A stretch of DNA of 41,197 nt from Nitrospira sp. (GTDB lineage Bacteria > Nitrospirota > Nitrospiria > Nitrospirales > Nitrospiraceae), in contig JACCYV010000131.1 of assembly GCA_013696305.1 (NCBI GenBank), positions 1 to 41,197 of the forward strand. Direction: 5' to 3'. Below, one piece after another: positions 6,796-16,105 of the stretch. How positions within the stretch are numbered: position 1 is the stretch's first letter; each line of letters begins with the position of its first letter. A program made the translations under genes and the position numbers. The notes under the pieces were generated by a model that saw only the letters and a program-made list of their open reading frames with translations, was not told the origin of the DNA and made no database searches.

Positions 6796-8001
6796 CTACC
6801 GTTTGTTCGGAAGCACCGGAATGTCCCGGAGAATGGTCGATTGATCATCGGCCGCATGGCCGATGAACTCCCACCCTGTTTCCGGCTGCCCGTCTTGCGA
6901 CACCGCCGCGTCCTGGACTGTTCCGTCGGCTTCAGCTTCTTTTTCTTTGGCCAGGAGCTCGACTTCGCGAATCAGTGTGTCCATGAGATCTTCGATGGGT
7001 ACCTTGCGCATCAGCTTGCCTTTTTTGAAGAGAATGCCCTTGCCTTCTCCACCGGCAATGCCGATATCCGCTTCTTTGCCTTCCCCGATGCCGTTCACGA
7101 CACAGCCGAGCACGGACACATTGAGCGGTGTCTTGATATGGCCCAGTTTCTTTTCCAGCTCATTTGCCATTCGCACGACGTCGATCTCCACCCGGCCGCA
7201 GGTCGGGCAGGCAATCACATTGATACCACGATGACGCAACTCCAGCGACTTGAGAATCTCGAATCCGACTTTGACTTCCTCCACCGGATCGGCCGCGAGC
7301 GAGACGCGCAATGTGTCACCAATGCCTTGCGACAGGAGCCACCCGAGGCCGATGGCGGATTTCACCGATCCGGTCATGGCCGTTCCGGCTTCCGTGATTC
7401 CGATATGCAACGGATAGTTCGCCTGGGTCGAAAACAAGTAATAGGCATCGATGGCATGGTGCACGTCGGACGCCTTGAGCGACACCTTCATATTGGTGAA
7501 GCCCTCGTCCTCCAATGCATGGACGGCATTCAAAGCCGATTCCGACAAGGCTTCCGGCGAGGGCCATCCATACTTGTCCAGCAAGGGCCGCTCAAGCGAG
7601 CCGCCGTTGACCCCCACCCGCAAGGGAATCCCTCGCTCATTGACCGCCTTGATAACTTCCTGCACCTTCCACCAGGCCCCGATGTTTCCGGGGTTGATAC
7701 GGACACAATCGACGACTTCGGCAGCCTTGAGGGCTAGGCGATGGTCGAAATGAATGTCGGCGATCAGCGGTACCGTCATCGCCGCTTTGATCTGGGAAAG
7801 CCCGGCCGCTGCTGCCTCATCGGGCACGGCGACGCGAATGATCTCGCACCCCGCTTCCTCCAATTGACGGATCTGGGCGACCGTGGCCGTCACATCGCGC
7901 GTATCGGTCGAACACATCGATTGGACCGAAATCGGCGCATCGCCGCCGATCTTCACCGACCCCGCCTGAATCTGCCGCGTTTTCTTTCTAGTGATATGCA
8001 T
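6796..8001 (-). CDS. ispG: 4-Hydroxy-3-methylbut-2-enyl diphosphate synthase (IspG)
   Basis: This 401-residue protein makes HMBPP from methylerythritol cyclodiphosphate, the penultimate MEP-pathway step, using a 4Fe-4S cluster. The N-terminal TIM-barrel part is recognisable (IQVQSMCSTDT-like start, VRINPGNIG). The cluster ligands are C265 and C268 (CPTCGR) and C300 (LGCVVNGIGE), with the following Glu as fourth ligand. Length is as in the family's short bacterial form. About 30 residues after the catalytic end form an acidic, low-similarity tail. It lies 54 bp downstream of dxs on the same strand and is probably co-transcribed. The ribosome site before the ATG is weak. Confidence 0.96.
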   Translation of the reverse strand: MHITRKKTRQIQAGSVKIGGDAPISVQSMCSTDTRDVTATVAQIRQLEEAGCEIIRVAVPDEAAAAGLSQIKAAMTVPLIADIHFDHRLALKAAEVVDCVRINPGNIGAWWKVQEVIKAVNERGIPLRVGVNGGSLERPLLDKYGWPSPEALSESALNAVHALEDEGFTNMKVSLKASDVHHAIDAYYLFSTQANYPLHIGITEAGTAMTGSVKSAIGLGWLLSQGIGDTLRVSLAADPVEEVKVGFEILKSLELRHRGINVIACPTCGRVEIDVVRMANELEKKLGHIKTPLNVSVLGCVVNGIGEGKEADIGIAGGEGKGILFKKGKLMRKVPIEDLMDTLIREVELLAKEKEAEADGTVQDAAVSQDGQPETGWEFIGHAADDQSTILRDIPVLPNKR

Positions 8002-8055
8002 GGTCTTCGGAGATCTTCTATTCTACTTTCCTTTTGATTGTTACCTTCTTGTCAC

Positions 8056-10002
8056 TTAACTGCCCTGCTCATCTCCGTGCGGCAGGCTCCCGACAAGCGA
8101 CGGCAACCGGTTCGCCCCATCTGTCGCGACTGCGGCTCCGAGCAATGCTTTGACATTCGTGTAAATTCCGTCTGCCGTCAAGCCATACCGTTCACGCAGC
8201 AAATCTTGCGGCCCCTGCTCAATGTACCAATCCGGAAGGCCGATGACCTTCGTCCGCAAATGAGTGACCCCTTCATCCGATAGGGCCTCCAACACCGCAG
8301 AGCCAAACCCACCCATCTTGGAGCCTTCTTCGACGGTCACCAGACAGCGAACGTTCTTTGCCGTCTTGACGATCAGCTCGGTATCCAAGGGCTTCACGAA
8401 ACGGGCATTGATCACCGCCGCAGAGATGCCCTCTTGCGCCAATCGCTCGGCAGCCTTAACGGCCGGCCAAACCGTCACCCCGATCGCCACAATCGCCACG
8501 TCGGTACCGTCCCGCAACAACTCGCCCTTGCCGATCGGCAAGGCCTTCGGTTCGGGATCCATCCATACTCCGAGACTCACGCCGCGCGCATAACGCACCG
8601 AAGCGGGGCCATCATAACTCACACAGGTCTTCATTAAATGCTGCAATTCGTTTTCGTCTTTGGGCGCCGAGACCACCATGTTCGGCACATGCCGTAAAAA
8701 TGCAAAGTCGAATGCGCCATGGTGGGTCGTGCCATCCTCCGCGACGAGTCCGCCCCGGTCAATGCAGAAGGTCACCGGTAAGTTTTGCGTGGCCACGTCG
8801 TGCACGACCTGGTCATACGCGCGCTGTAAGAATGTGGAATAAAGGGCGACGACCGGCTTCATGCCCTGCGCAGCCATTCCCGCGGCAAAGGTGACGGCGT
8901 GCTGCTCAGCAATGCCGACGTCATAGATCCGATCAGGGAACACTTTCTCAAAGGCATTGAGACCCGTGCCTTCACACATGGCTGCGGTAATGGCCACAAT
9001 CCGCTCGTCCTGGTGCGCAACCTTGATGAGCGCATCGACGGCCATGCTGGTATAGCTGGGCCTTGAGGCCTTTTTAGCCGGCACGCCCGTTTCGCGCACG
9101 AAGGGTGGGCAGGCATGGAACCAGACGGGATTCTCTATCGCCGGTTCGTATCCCAACCCCTTCTTTGTAATGACGTGGATCAGGACGGGGCCTTTCATTT
9201 TCAGCACGTTTTCCAGCGTGGGCAGGAGATGTTCGAAATTATGTCCGTCGATCGGCCCGGCATACTGGAAGCCCAGCTCTTCGAACAGCAGGCCGGGAAG
9301 AATCGCTCCCTTGGCCAGCTCTTCTGCCCGTCTCGCAATCTTCTGCACCTCAAGGCCGATATGGGGGATTTTTCGCAACAGGAGGCCGGTTTCTTCCCGC
9401 ATTCGCGCATAGAATTCGCCCGTGAACGTCCGGTTCAAGTAAGCCGAAATCGCCCCGACGTTCTTGGAAATAGACATCTGGTTGTCGTTTAAAACGACGA
9501 TAAAATCCTTGCTAGTCCCTCCGGCATGGTGCAATCCCTCCAGAGTCATGCCTGCCGTCATCGCGCCGTCACCGACGACACAGACGACTTTATGTTTCTC
9601 ATTGCGCTGATCCCGGGCTGCCACCATGCCGAACGCGGCGGAGACGCCGGTACCGGCATGCCCGGCATTGAAGGTATCGTAAACACTTTCTTCCCGTTTA
9701 CAGAATCCGCTCAACCCTCCGTACTGCCGAAGTGTATGGAACTGCTCCCGGCGCCCGGTCAGCAACTTATGGGCATAGGCCTGATTGCTGGTATCCCACA
9801 CGATCTTGTCTTTTGGCGTGTCCAGGAGGTACTGCAGCGCGACCGTCAGTTCCACGACGCCCAGGTTGGAGGCCAGGTGCCCCCCGACATTGGACACCAC
9901 CGCGAGAATCTGTTCACGGATCTCCTGGCAGAGCTCCGGAAACTGTTCGGGAGAGAGGCGTTTCAAATCAGCGGGACTGTGGACATTTTTCAATAGAGAC
10001 AT
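8056..10002 (-). CDS. dxs: 1-Deoxy-D-xylulose-5-phosphate synthase (Dxs)
   Basis: This is a thiamine-diphosphate enzyme joining pyruvate and glyceraldehyde 3-phosphate, the first MEP-pathway step. The 648-residue protein has the cofactor motif GDGAMTAGMTLEGLHHAG followed by LNDNQMSISKNVG, the DRGGLVAEDGTTHHGAFD segment of the central domain, and a C-terminal transketolase domain (LVTVEEGS). I chose the ATG at 10000-10002 because AGGAG lies seven bases upstream; a start 18 bases earlier lacks a site. With ispG downstream and ispH elsewhere in the window it supplies isoprenoid precursors for hopanoids and quinones. Confidence 0.96.
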   Translation of the reverse strand: MSLLKNVHSPADLKRLSPEQFPELCQEIREQILAVVSNVGGHLASNLGVVELTVALQYLLDTPKDKIVWDTSNQAYAHKLLTGRREQFHTLRQYGGLSGFCKREESVYDTFNAGHAGTGVSAAFGMVAARDQRNEKHKVVCVVGDGAMTAGMTLEGLHHAGGTSKDFIVVLNDNQMSISKNVGAISAYLNRTFTGEFYARMREETGLLLRKIPHIGLEVQKIARRAEELAKGAILPGLLFEELGFQYAGPIDGHNFEHLLPTLENVLKMKGPVLIHVITKKGLGYEPAIENPVWFHACPPFVRETGVPAKKASRPSYTSMAVDALIKVAHQDERIVAITAAMCEGTGLNAFEKVFPDRIYDVGIAEQHAVTFAAGMAAQGMKPVVALYSTFLQRAYDQVVHDVATQNLPVTFCIDRGGLVAEDGTTHHGAFDFAFLRHVPNMVVSAPKDENELQHLMKTCVSYDGPASVRYARGVSLGVWMDPEPKALPIGKGELLRDGTDVAIVAIGVTVWPAVKAAERLAQEGISAAVINARFVKPLDTELIVKTAKNVRCLVTVEEGSKMGGFGSAVLEALSDEGVTHLRTKVIGLPDWYIEQGPQDLLRERYGLTADGIYTNVKALLGAAVATDGANRLPSLVGSLPHGDEQGS

Positions 10003-10013
10003 TGCACAACTCC

Positions 10014-10030
10014 TTGTCAAATCTTGACAA
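10014..10030. promoter_or_regulatory. Palindrome abutting the dxs ribosome site
   Basis: TTGTCAA (10014-10020) and TTGACAA (10024-10030) form an exact inverted repeat with a 3-bp spacer, touching the dxs Shine-Dalgarno. It could be an operator or a translational control hairpin. Further upstream TGTCAA at 10143-10148 is a minus-strand -35-like TTGACA, but I see no clear -10. The rest of 10031-10236 shows nothing else. Confidence 0.35.
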
Positions 10031-10236
10031 CTGGGCGCAGGTACGAATATTCATTCAGTGGGAAACAATTGTCTTGCGAAGATAGCGGCAAAGCAGCGCA
10101 AACGTTCCGTACGTCGCTTATCCTCACATATGCATTATCTCGTGTCAATATTTCCCTCACGTCTACGATACTAGTAAGATCCCTGACTTCTCAATAGCGA
10201 TGGGGAGTCTGTACGGTTCCGACGGCGCCAATCTTG

Positions 10237-11235
10237 TTAGGAACGGAATCGGCAGGTGAGGACAGTCGACAGGGTGAGGTCCGCAGCGCTTCCGGTGATG
10301 AAATCCAGATTCTCCACCCCGTAGAGCTGCCATAACAAACCGGGGACGATGAGGTAACTCACCCCGATGACCGATTCCGTCACGCCCTTGTCCAACACTC
10401 TAGTCCCCGTTCCGTGAAACGGCGGCGAATAGTAATCGAACTGTGCCGTGAAGGAAAGATTCTCCGTCCAGAGATATTCCAGGGCCACCAACCCGCTCAC
10501 CACCGGTTGAAGGTCCAAGCCGGCAATCCGTCCAGTGGGCAACACCCCGTTCACGTTCGCATACACGATCCAATGGGCCGCAATGGTTTTATCCAAGGCG
10601 ACGCCGATGCCGAAATCAGGATGCCCGCTCCCGAACACCTGCCCGGTATCTCCGGTAGGCGCTTTCACGGCACCCCGAATGGATATCGCGGGGACTGCGG
10701 ACGTTTCCTTCAGAAGTTGATACTTGGCGAACAGTGACCCATCCCCCAACCCGGTGGCGCCCTCCGACCCTTTAAACATGGTTCGCCCGCCGTTCGAAAC
10801 GTTAAATGCATAGTTGGTATCCCGGAGGGCTTTGCGCGGCGGCGATAATCCCGTGGTCGCATTTTCCACTCCTATAATCGCCCCCTCCATAAATCCCCCA
10901 TAGCGGTGGAGCGCGGGAATCTCCGCACCGATCTCCAGCCGGTCGGTAAGGCCATATCGAAGATAAAGACCGGCGCGAACGGTCTCAAACTTCATCGTGA
11001 CCTCCGCCTGTTCCTCGCTGTCCCTGGCAATAGTGGCCGTATTGGCCACCTCGAGCCGCACGTCGAAATCCCCCTTGTGGAGTACCGCCGCCCGCTCCCC
11101 CGGCATGCCGAGGACCAGCTGATCCAGTGCTTGAAAATTTCTGACCGGAAAGGGGCCAAAGCCTTCGGCTTTGAGGGAGCAGGGCGCTCCCCACAAGAGG
11201 GCAAGACCGCAGAAGAAAAAAATTGTCTGCTGCAT
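10237..11235 (-). CDS. DUF3187 family outer-membrane protein
   Basis: This 332-residue protein begins with a signal peptide (hydrophobic residues 4-15, cleavage near LKAEG). The mature part is rich in alternating beta strands with aromatic belts and opens with GFGPFPVRNFQAL, the start typical of DUF3187 proteins. Residues such as YLRYGLTDRLEIGAEIP and IRGAVKAPTGD are typical of porin-like or transporter-like barrels. It is the last gene of the hopanoid/Mla transcription unit, 29 bp after the Omp85-type barrel gene. The function of DUF3187 is unknown; an outer-membrane location is inferred from the sequence. No good Shine-Dalgarno was seen, so the start is moderately sure. Confidence 0.75.
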   Translation of the reverse strand: MQQTIFFFCGLALLWGAPCSLKAEGFGPFPVRNFQALDQLVLGMPGERAAVLHKGDFDVRLEVANTATIARDSEEQAEVTMKFETVRAGLYLRYGLTDRLEIGAEIPALHRYGGFMEGAIIGVENATTGLSPPRKALRDTNYAFNVSNGGRTMFKGSEGATGLGDGSLFAKYQLLKETSAVPAISIRGAVKAPTGDTGQVFGSGHPDFGIGVALDKTIAAHWIVYANVNGVLPTGRIAGLDLQPVVSGLVALEYLWTENLSFTAQFDYYSPPFHGTGTRVLDKGVTESVIGVSYLIVPGLLWQLYGVENLDFITGSAADLTLSTVLTCRFRS

Positions 11236-11264
11236 AGTGATACGGGTCGTTCACGCACAAGCAC

Positions 11265-12470
11265 CTAGTAGGGGAAATCCAGGCCGGCAAAAATCGCTCC
11301 GCCCTCGCGGCTGTAGCCGTAATCGAGACGGCCGACGACATTGGGGCGCACGATGGCACGAAATCCGAGCCCGGGGGTCATGCGATAGTCTTGAAAACTC
11401 ACATCCTTGAACGAGTTGAACACCTGGCCCGTGTCCAGAAAGGGCGCCAGTTCAAAATCCGCCGTGACACCCGCCACTTTCGTCCGCAAGATGTGGATGC
11501 GCTCCTCGATGCTGAAGGCGATCAAATGCTTGTCGATGTACCGATCCAGGCCGAAGCCGCGCAGATTGTTCTGCCCGCCCAGTGATGACTGCTCGTAAAA
11601 GGGGACCTGAGAGCCGATTGTCGCCTGCAAGTCGGCACGGACGATGAGAATGGCTCGCTTCGACTCGCTCGGAAAAAGCTTTTTCACTTCGAGCTCATAT
11701 CGGGAATAGACCGGATGGTCGCCGTTTTTCACATTTTGGTTCAGCTCCGCATAGGCCATGACGGCTACACCGTCGGTGGGCGTCACCAAGCTGTCCCGCG
11801 TATCGTAGTAGAACGACGCGCGGTGACCCACGATGATGGACTCACCCTGAATGCCATCAACCGTCGGGAATTGTTCGACCGAAAACGGAAGATCTGTGGC
11901 GCCCCGCTGGAGTTGTACCTGCCGGACACGCTGCCCGACCGAAACTTGTGTCACCTCATTGGCATATAAGCCGAGCCGCCAGTAGGCGCGTGCCTCCCTG
12001 GCCGTATAATTCGACTCATCGGCTTCCACCGTCGACTGTCCGAGGCCGAAGAAGCGCGACGTCGCGTTCTTGAAAAAAGTTCCTCCGAAGTTCAGGGAGT
12101 ATTGTCCGTTACCGAAGGCCGGATCCACATAATCGAACAGGACCTTGCGCTCGATCCGCTCGGTCAGTGACGCAATAAATCGCATCTGACGGCCACCCGG
12201 ATCGTATTTGAAGAGATTGAACACCGCGCGGCTGCCCACGATCGAGTTCTGAATGAGCATGGGCGCCATGAGATATTTCAACTCACCGTCCGGGTCCGAG
12301 ATGAGGATCGGCGCGATCAAGCCGGCATCGTTACCGTCGTTTTTGCTGGTTGAGACGGAGGGAACAGGGAAAATCTGCGTGTCTGCGCGGGTCGAATCCG
12401 GGAGGCTCGCGAACAGCAGGCCGGCCAGCGCCAGGAGAATACGAATCAACATCAAGTGATTACACTGCAT
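11265..12470 (-). CDS. BamA/TamA-like (Omp85 superfamily) barrel without POTRA domains
   Basis: This 401-residue protein has a signal peptide (about residues 7-29, ending SLPDSTRADT) and then a barrel resembling the surface-antigen domain of BamA/TamA. The superfamily marker segments SLGGQNNLRGF and a C-terminal LDYGYSREGGAIFAGLDFPY ending in an aromatic strand are visible. It has no POTRA repeats, so it is not the main BamA; it resembles short Omp85-like proteins of the bacterial surface antigen family. It lies between mlaC and the DUF3187 gene, 30 bp from mlaC, and may serve lipid or protein passage at the outer membrane. That role is inferred from position only. Confidence 0.8.
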   Translation of the reverse strand: MQCNHLMLIRILLALAGLLFASLPDSTRADTQIFPVPSVSTSKNDGNDAGLIAPILISDPDGELKYLMAPMLIQNSIVGSRAVFNLFKYDPGGRQMRFIASLTERIERKVLFDYVDPAFGNGQYSLNFGGTFFKNATSRFFGLGQSTVEADESNYTAREARAYWRLGLYANEVTQVSVGQRVRQVQLQRGATDLPFSVEQFPTVDGIQGESIIVGHRASFYYDTRDSLVTPTDGVAVMAYAELNQNVKNGDHPVYSRYELEVKKLFPSESKRAILIVRADLQATIGSQVPFYEQSSLGGQNNLRGFGLDRYIDKHLIAFSIEERIHILRTKVAGVTADFELAPFLDTGQVFNSFKDVSFQDYRMTPGLGFRAIVRPNVVGRLDYGYSREGGAIFAGLDFPY

Positions 12471-12500
12471 GGCGCTCGCCGGAATCGATCACACTCCGGG

Positions 12501-13115
12501 CTAGGGAGCTTTGATCTTATCGGATTTCTTGCGGAGTTGATCGACGAGGCCGGGATAGGAGGAGGTGTTGAGGATTTTCGCAAACTGACCGCGGTAATTA
12601 TTCACCAGACTGACGCCATCGACCACGACATCATATACACGCCAGTCGTTATTCTTATTCAGCAACCGGTAATCCATGGGGATTTCTGTTTTTCCGGAGA
12701 GTACCTTGGTGCGCACTTCCGCGTATTCTTTTTCGGTCCGCTCGTTGAGATATTGCACGCCGTCGCCGGAATAGTTCTCAACTCGATCTGCATAGGTATT
12801 GGTCAGCAGGGTTCTGAAGAGATCGACGAACTCCTGTTTATCCTTGTCTGACAACTGGTTCCATTGGGTGCCCAGAGACCGCCGCGACATTTCAGGATAA
12901 TCGAATCGCGCCCCGACCACATCTTCCAGCCGCTGCCGGCGCGCCTCATGACGTGCCGGCTTTTTCAGTTCCTGATCGACCAATACTTTGAACACTTCAT
13001 CGATCGTCCCCCTGATCGATTCGGTAGCCGGCCCTGCCGTAGCAGGCGATAGTCCCGACAGGAACAGCTGTACCACCAGCATCGCCCCAATCATCATCCA
13101 TCGCAGTCCATTCAT
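12501..13115 (-). CDS. mlaC: MlaC/Ttg2D-type periplasmic lipid-binding protein
   Basis: This 204-residue protein has a signal peptide (residues 1-27, cut near TAGPA) and the toluene-tolerance Ttg2/MlaC domain: RFDYPEMSRRSLGTQW, FVDLFRTLLTNTYADRV, then YRLLNKNNDWRVYDVVVDGVSLVNNYRGQFAKIL. MlaC carries phospholipids between the MCE complex and the outer membrane; the hopanoid-associated protein HpnM belongs to the same superfamily. The chosen ATG has AGGAGGGG upstream; the longer frame reaching 13277 is not supported. It follows mlaD by 82 bp in the operon, so a substrate related to hopanoids is possible. Confidence 0.9.
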   Translation of the reverse strand: MNGLRWMMIGAMLVVQLFLSGLSPATAGPATESIRGTIDEVFKVLVDQELKKPARHEARRQRLEDVVGARFDYPEMSRRSLGTQWNQLSDKDKQEFVDLFRTLLTNTYADRVENYSGDGVQYLNERTEKEYAEVRTKVLSGKTEIPMDYRLLNKNNDWRVYDVVVDGVSLVNNYRGQFAKILNTSSYPGLVDQLRKKSDKIKAP

Positions 13116-13197
13116 CCCTGCGCCCCTCCTGTGAGTGGTGAACCTATACCACCGGCTCCGTTCCATAAATCCCATCACTCGGTATCTCCCGCCAAGG

Positions 13198-13641
13198 CTA
13201 GTTGACCTTCCCATGTACATACTGGCTGACCAATTCTTCCAGATCAAGTCCCGATTCGGTATCCCGAATCTTGTCACCGGGTTTTAACGGATCACCCCCT
13301 CCACCGACCGAAATGGCCAGATACTTATCACCGATGATCCCGCGCGTCTTGATCGAGGCAATCGTATCCGAGTACAACTTCACGCCATCCTGAATCGACA
13401 GCGCCACTACGGCGCGGTCGCTGTTCAAACCGATCTGCCGGACACGTCCCACCTCGACCCCGGCTATTTCTACGGAAGCCCCTGGTTTCAAGCCCGATGC
13501 CGAGGTAAACTCTGCTTCAACCGCGTAGTTATGTCCTCCGATGACTTCCAACTTGCCCAGCTTGATGGACAGATATCCCAGGCACGCCACCCCGACGAGC
13601 ACGAAGACCCCCACCAGTAATTCCACCTTTGCACGTTCCAT
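13198..13641 (-). CDS. mlaD: MlaD, MCE-domain lipid transport protein
   Basis: This 147-residue protein has an N-terminal membrane anchor (VELLVGVFVLVGVACLGYLSI) and one MCE domain (about 38-115) with the typical GLKPGASVEIAGVEVGRV and GDKYLAISVG blocks. MlaD forms a hexameric ring on the MlaFE transporter and passes lipids across the periplasm. AGGAG precedes the ATG. Its stop lies 82 bp before mlaC and its start 12 bp after mlaF, in one unit. The protein is as short as E. coli MlaD and shows no extra domain. Confidence 0.95.
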   Translation of the reverse strand: MERAKVELLVGVFVLVGVACLGYLSIKLGKLEVIGGHNYAVEAEFTSASGLKPGASVEIAGVEVGRVRQIGLNSDRAVVALSIQDGVKLYSDTIASIKTRGIIGDKYLAISVGGGGDPLKPGDKIRDTESGLDLEELVSQYVHGKVN

Positions 13642-13653
13642 GTGATCTCCTAA

Positions 13654-14415
13654 TCAGAGGGATGCGGTCGGCAGACCCTTCGCTGCGAGGGTGCCTCCGA
13701 CAAAAATAAATTCCCGAATCTCCTCATTCGTCGTCTTCACAAAGTCACTCGAGGGCGCCATTTCGGCGATCCGCCCCTTCATGAGCATCGCCACCCAATC
13801 TGAAATCCCGAAAATCTCGGGAATCTCGTGACTGACCATGACGGCGGTAAATCCAAACTGCCGGTGCATCGCCACAATGAGATCATGAATGGATTTCGCC
13901 ATCAATGGATCGAGCCCCGTCGTCGGCTCATCGAACAAGATAATTTCAGGTTCCATCACCAATGCGCGAGCCAGGCCGGCTCGTTTGCGCATTCCGCCGC
14001 TGAGTTCCGCCGGAAATTTGTGTCCCATGCCGGCCAATCCCACCTGTGCCAGTTTCTCGTCTACCCGCCGGGTGACGGTATCGCCGGTTAAGCGAAGTTT
14101 CTCCCGAAGGGGAAACGCGACATTGTCGAACACCGTCATCGAATCGAACAGCGCCGCGCTTTGAAACAACATCGCGAACTTCTTGCGGACCTCATTGAGC
14201 GCCTGCCCCTTCATACGGGCGATGTCCGTCCCGTCGATCCACACTTCGCCGCGATCAGGCTGCATGAGGCCGATGATATGCTTCAACAATACACTCTTCC
14301 CCGAGCCGCTTCCCCCGATAATCGTCGTGAGTTTCCCCGCGGGAATCGTCAAGTCGACCCCGCGCAATACGGCTTGCCTGCCCAATGTCTTTTCAACCCC
14401 GACCAGTTTGATCAC
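13654..14415 (-). CDS. mlaF: MlaF, ABC transporter ATPase
   Basis: This 253-residue ATPase powers the MlaE permease. Walker A GGSGSGKS, Q-loop MLFQSAALFDSMTV, signature LSGGMRKRAGLARAL, Walker B IILFDEPTTGLDP and the H-loop VSHE are all present. The Gly-Met after the SGG is usual for MlaF/Mkl-type proteins. Translation starts with GTG, supported by GGAG five bases upstream; no nearby ATG fits. It lies between mlaE and mlaD. Confidence 0.95.
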   Translation of the reverse strand: MIKLVGVEKTLGRQAVLRGVDLTIPAGKLTTIIGGSGSGKSVLLKHIIGLMQPDRGEVWIDGTDIARMKGQALNEVRKKFAMLFQSAALFDSMTVFDNVAFPLREKLRLTGDTVTRRVDEKLAQVGLAGMGHKFPAELSGGMRKRAGLARALVMEPEIILFDEPTTGLDPLMAKSIHDLIVAMHRQFGFTAVMVSHEIPEIFGISDWVAMLMKGRIAEMAPSSDFVKTTNEEIREFIFVGGTLAAKGLPTASL

Positions 14416-14475
14416 ACATTCTCCGTCAGAATCGGCGTCACGATGCGCGCTTGATCCCGCCCAACTATCACGATG

Positions 14476-15243
14476 TCAGAGCAGCACAGAGGTAAGAAAA
14501 TAGTCCCACACGAGGATCAAGACCGCCGAGAGGACGACCGCTTCAGTGGTGGCGGTTCCCAACCCTTCTGCGCTGTGCTTCGTATGAAACCCCTTGTAAC
14601 AGCAGACCCAACTGATCAGGAGCCCGAAGCTGACGGATTTCAACATGCCCCCATACACATCCTTCCACTCCACCGCAGATTCGATTGAACTCCAATAGGC
14701 CCCTTCATTGCCGTTCAGCAACTGCACGCCGACCACGTAGCCGCCGTAGATCCCCACGACATCGAACAGGGCGACCAATAGAGGCACCGCAATCAAGCTC
14801 GCCACGAGCTTCGGTGCGATGAGGTATTGCAGCGGGTTGATCGCCATCGTGTCCAACGCATCGATCTGCTCTGTAATCCGCATGATGCCGATCTCCGCGG
14901 TCATGGCAGAGCCCGCTCGGGCCGTGACCATCAGCGCCGCGAGGACGGGACCCAATTCCCGGATGATGCTGAGCGCCACCGCCGAGCCGAGCACCCCTTC
15001 AGAACCGAACTTCCGCAGCGTGTAATACCCTTGAAGCGCCAGGACCATTCCGGTAAAAACCGCCGTCAGCACGACGACGAATGTGGATTTGTAGCCGATA
15101 AAGTTGAGTTGTTTGACGATCTGGTACAGACGGAAGGGCGGCCGGGTCAACCAGGCGAAGGAGGACAGGACGAACAGCGTCATCCGCCCCGTTTGCTCCG
15201 TGAGCTCGAGGGTGTATCGTCCGATGCGAGCAATGCCGTCCAC
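14476..15243 (-). CDS. mlaE: MlaE, ABC transporter permease
   Basis: This 255-residue membrane protein of the MlaE/YrbE family has about five hydrophobic helices and the family core GSEGVLGSAVALSIIRELGPVLAALMVTARAGSAMTAE. I chose the GTG at 15241-15243 because GGGAGGAG lies upstream and the protein then begins with the usual amphipathic segment (IARIGRYTLELTEQTG). The longer frame to 15453 overlaps hpnG and codes a non-family Arg/Pro-rich leader. It forms the inner-membrane lipid transporter with MlaF and MlaD. Confidence 0.94.
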   Translation of the reverse strand: MDGIARIGRYTLELTEQTGRMTLFVLSSFAWLTRPPFRLYQIVKQLNFIGYKSTFVVVLTAVFTGMVLALQGYYTLRKFGSEGVLGSAVALSIIRELGPVLAALMVTARAGSAMTAEIGIMRITEQIDALDTMAINPLQYLIAPKLVASLIAVPLLVALFDVVGIYGGYVVGVQLLNGNEGAYWSSIESAVEWKDVYGGMLKSVSFGLLISWVCCYKGFHTKHSAEGLGTATTEAVVLSAVLILVWDYFLTSVLL

Positions 15244-15302
15244 GCCGCGTTCTCCTCCCGTCCGCCTGCCATGAGGCGGGACTGCACTCGTTCCCGGCCC
15301 TG

Positions 15303-16052
15303 TCAGGCCACGCCTTCGAACACTGCCCCGTCGGCACAGGCTTGATAGGCGGCGGTGAGCTGCGACCCCGCCACACGACTTTGGACACGCAGTCGATTGA
15401 GTTCGATCAGGCTCGTCGGATGAGCCAGGCAGGCGGCCACACCCTTCGCCCATCCAGATGGCCTGAGAAAAAGATTGAAGTCAAGGGGAAGATCTTCATC
15501 CGCGAGGTCCGACACGGTACGGACGACCGCGAACGGAATCTGACGCTCTGATGCAACCAAGCCCAGTGCCGCACTCTCCATGTCGAGCCCGATTGCCCCT
15601 GTACGCTCGGCGAGCGCCTGCTTATCGTCTGCCCGACAAAGCACCCGCGGCACCGTCACGAAGTGGCCGATCTGAACCGAAAAATGCTGCATGGCTTGCC
15701 GCGCCCATTCAACGATCGCCGGGGAACACTCGGACGAAGAGGGCCGATTCGTCTCACCCTCCATACTCACCCGGGTTCCAATCAAGACATCACCGATTCT
15801 GGCTGCCCCTAACGCACAGGCAAATCCCGCCGACCACACCGCGGCAAACCGCTCCTCCGCGAGTACGATCCGCGCAGTCGCTGTAGCCCGCTCAGGACCG
15901 ACGCCCATCGGAATGATCCACCAGTCCACCTGAGGCCGTGGCGCAACCACGCAGCGAATTCCCCCGATCGACCGGAGGTGAGTTAGTGAAAAGGCCTGGC
16001 GAACGGCGTCCGCCTCCCATCGAGTGGCCACGAAGACTCCGATCGAAGTCAC
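15303..16052 (-). CDS. hpnG: HpnG-like nucleoside phosphorylase (hopanoid biosynthesis)
   Basis: This protein of about 249 residues belongs to the PNP/UDP phosphorylase superfamily, with a glycine-rich GVGPERA turn, WSAGFACALG and the substrate-binding GLDMESAALG segment. HpnG removes adenine from adenosylhopane during side-chain formation in bacteriohopanetetrol synthesis. The assignment rests on the family plus its place directly after squalene-hopene cyclase. I chose the GTG at 16050-16052, which has GGGAG upstream; the ATG at 16064 lacks a ribosome site but gives only four more residues. A 5'-methylthioadenosine nucleosidase is the alternative call. Confidence 0.82.
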   Translation of the reverse strand: MTSIGVFVATRWEADAVRQAFSLTHLRSIGGIRCVVAPRPQVDWWIIPMGVGPERATATARIVLAEERFAAVWSAGFACALGAARIGDVLIGTRVSMEGETNRPSSSECSPAIVEWARQAMQHFSVQIGHFVTVPRVLCRADDKQALAERTGAIGLDMESAALGLVASERQIPFAVVRTVSDLADEDLPLDFNLFLRPSGWAKGVAACLAHPTSLIELNRLRVQSRVAGSQLTAAYQACADGAVFEGVA

Positions 16053-16105
16053 AGATGCTCCCATGGCACATGGCAAGAAAGACTGGCACGGGTGGACCCA
16101 CACTG

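Noticed and set aside
6775-7737. Long plus-strand frame opposite ispG
   Set aside because: Its sequence is the complement of a clear ispG gene and has no family features.
14476-15453. Longer MlaE start at 15453
   Set aside because: The extra 70 residues overlap hpnG and are Arg/Pro-rich without family similarity; the GTG at 15243 has a good ribosome site.
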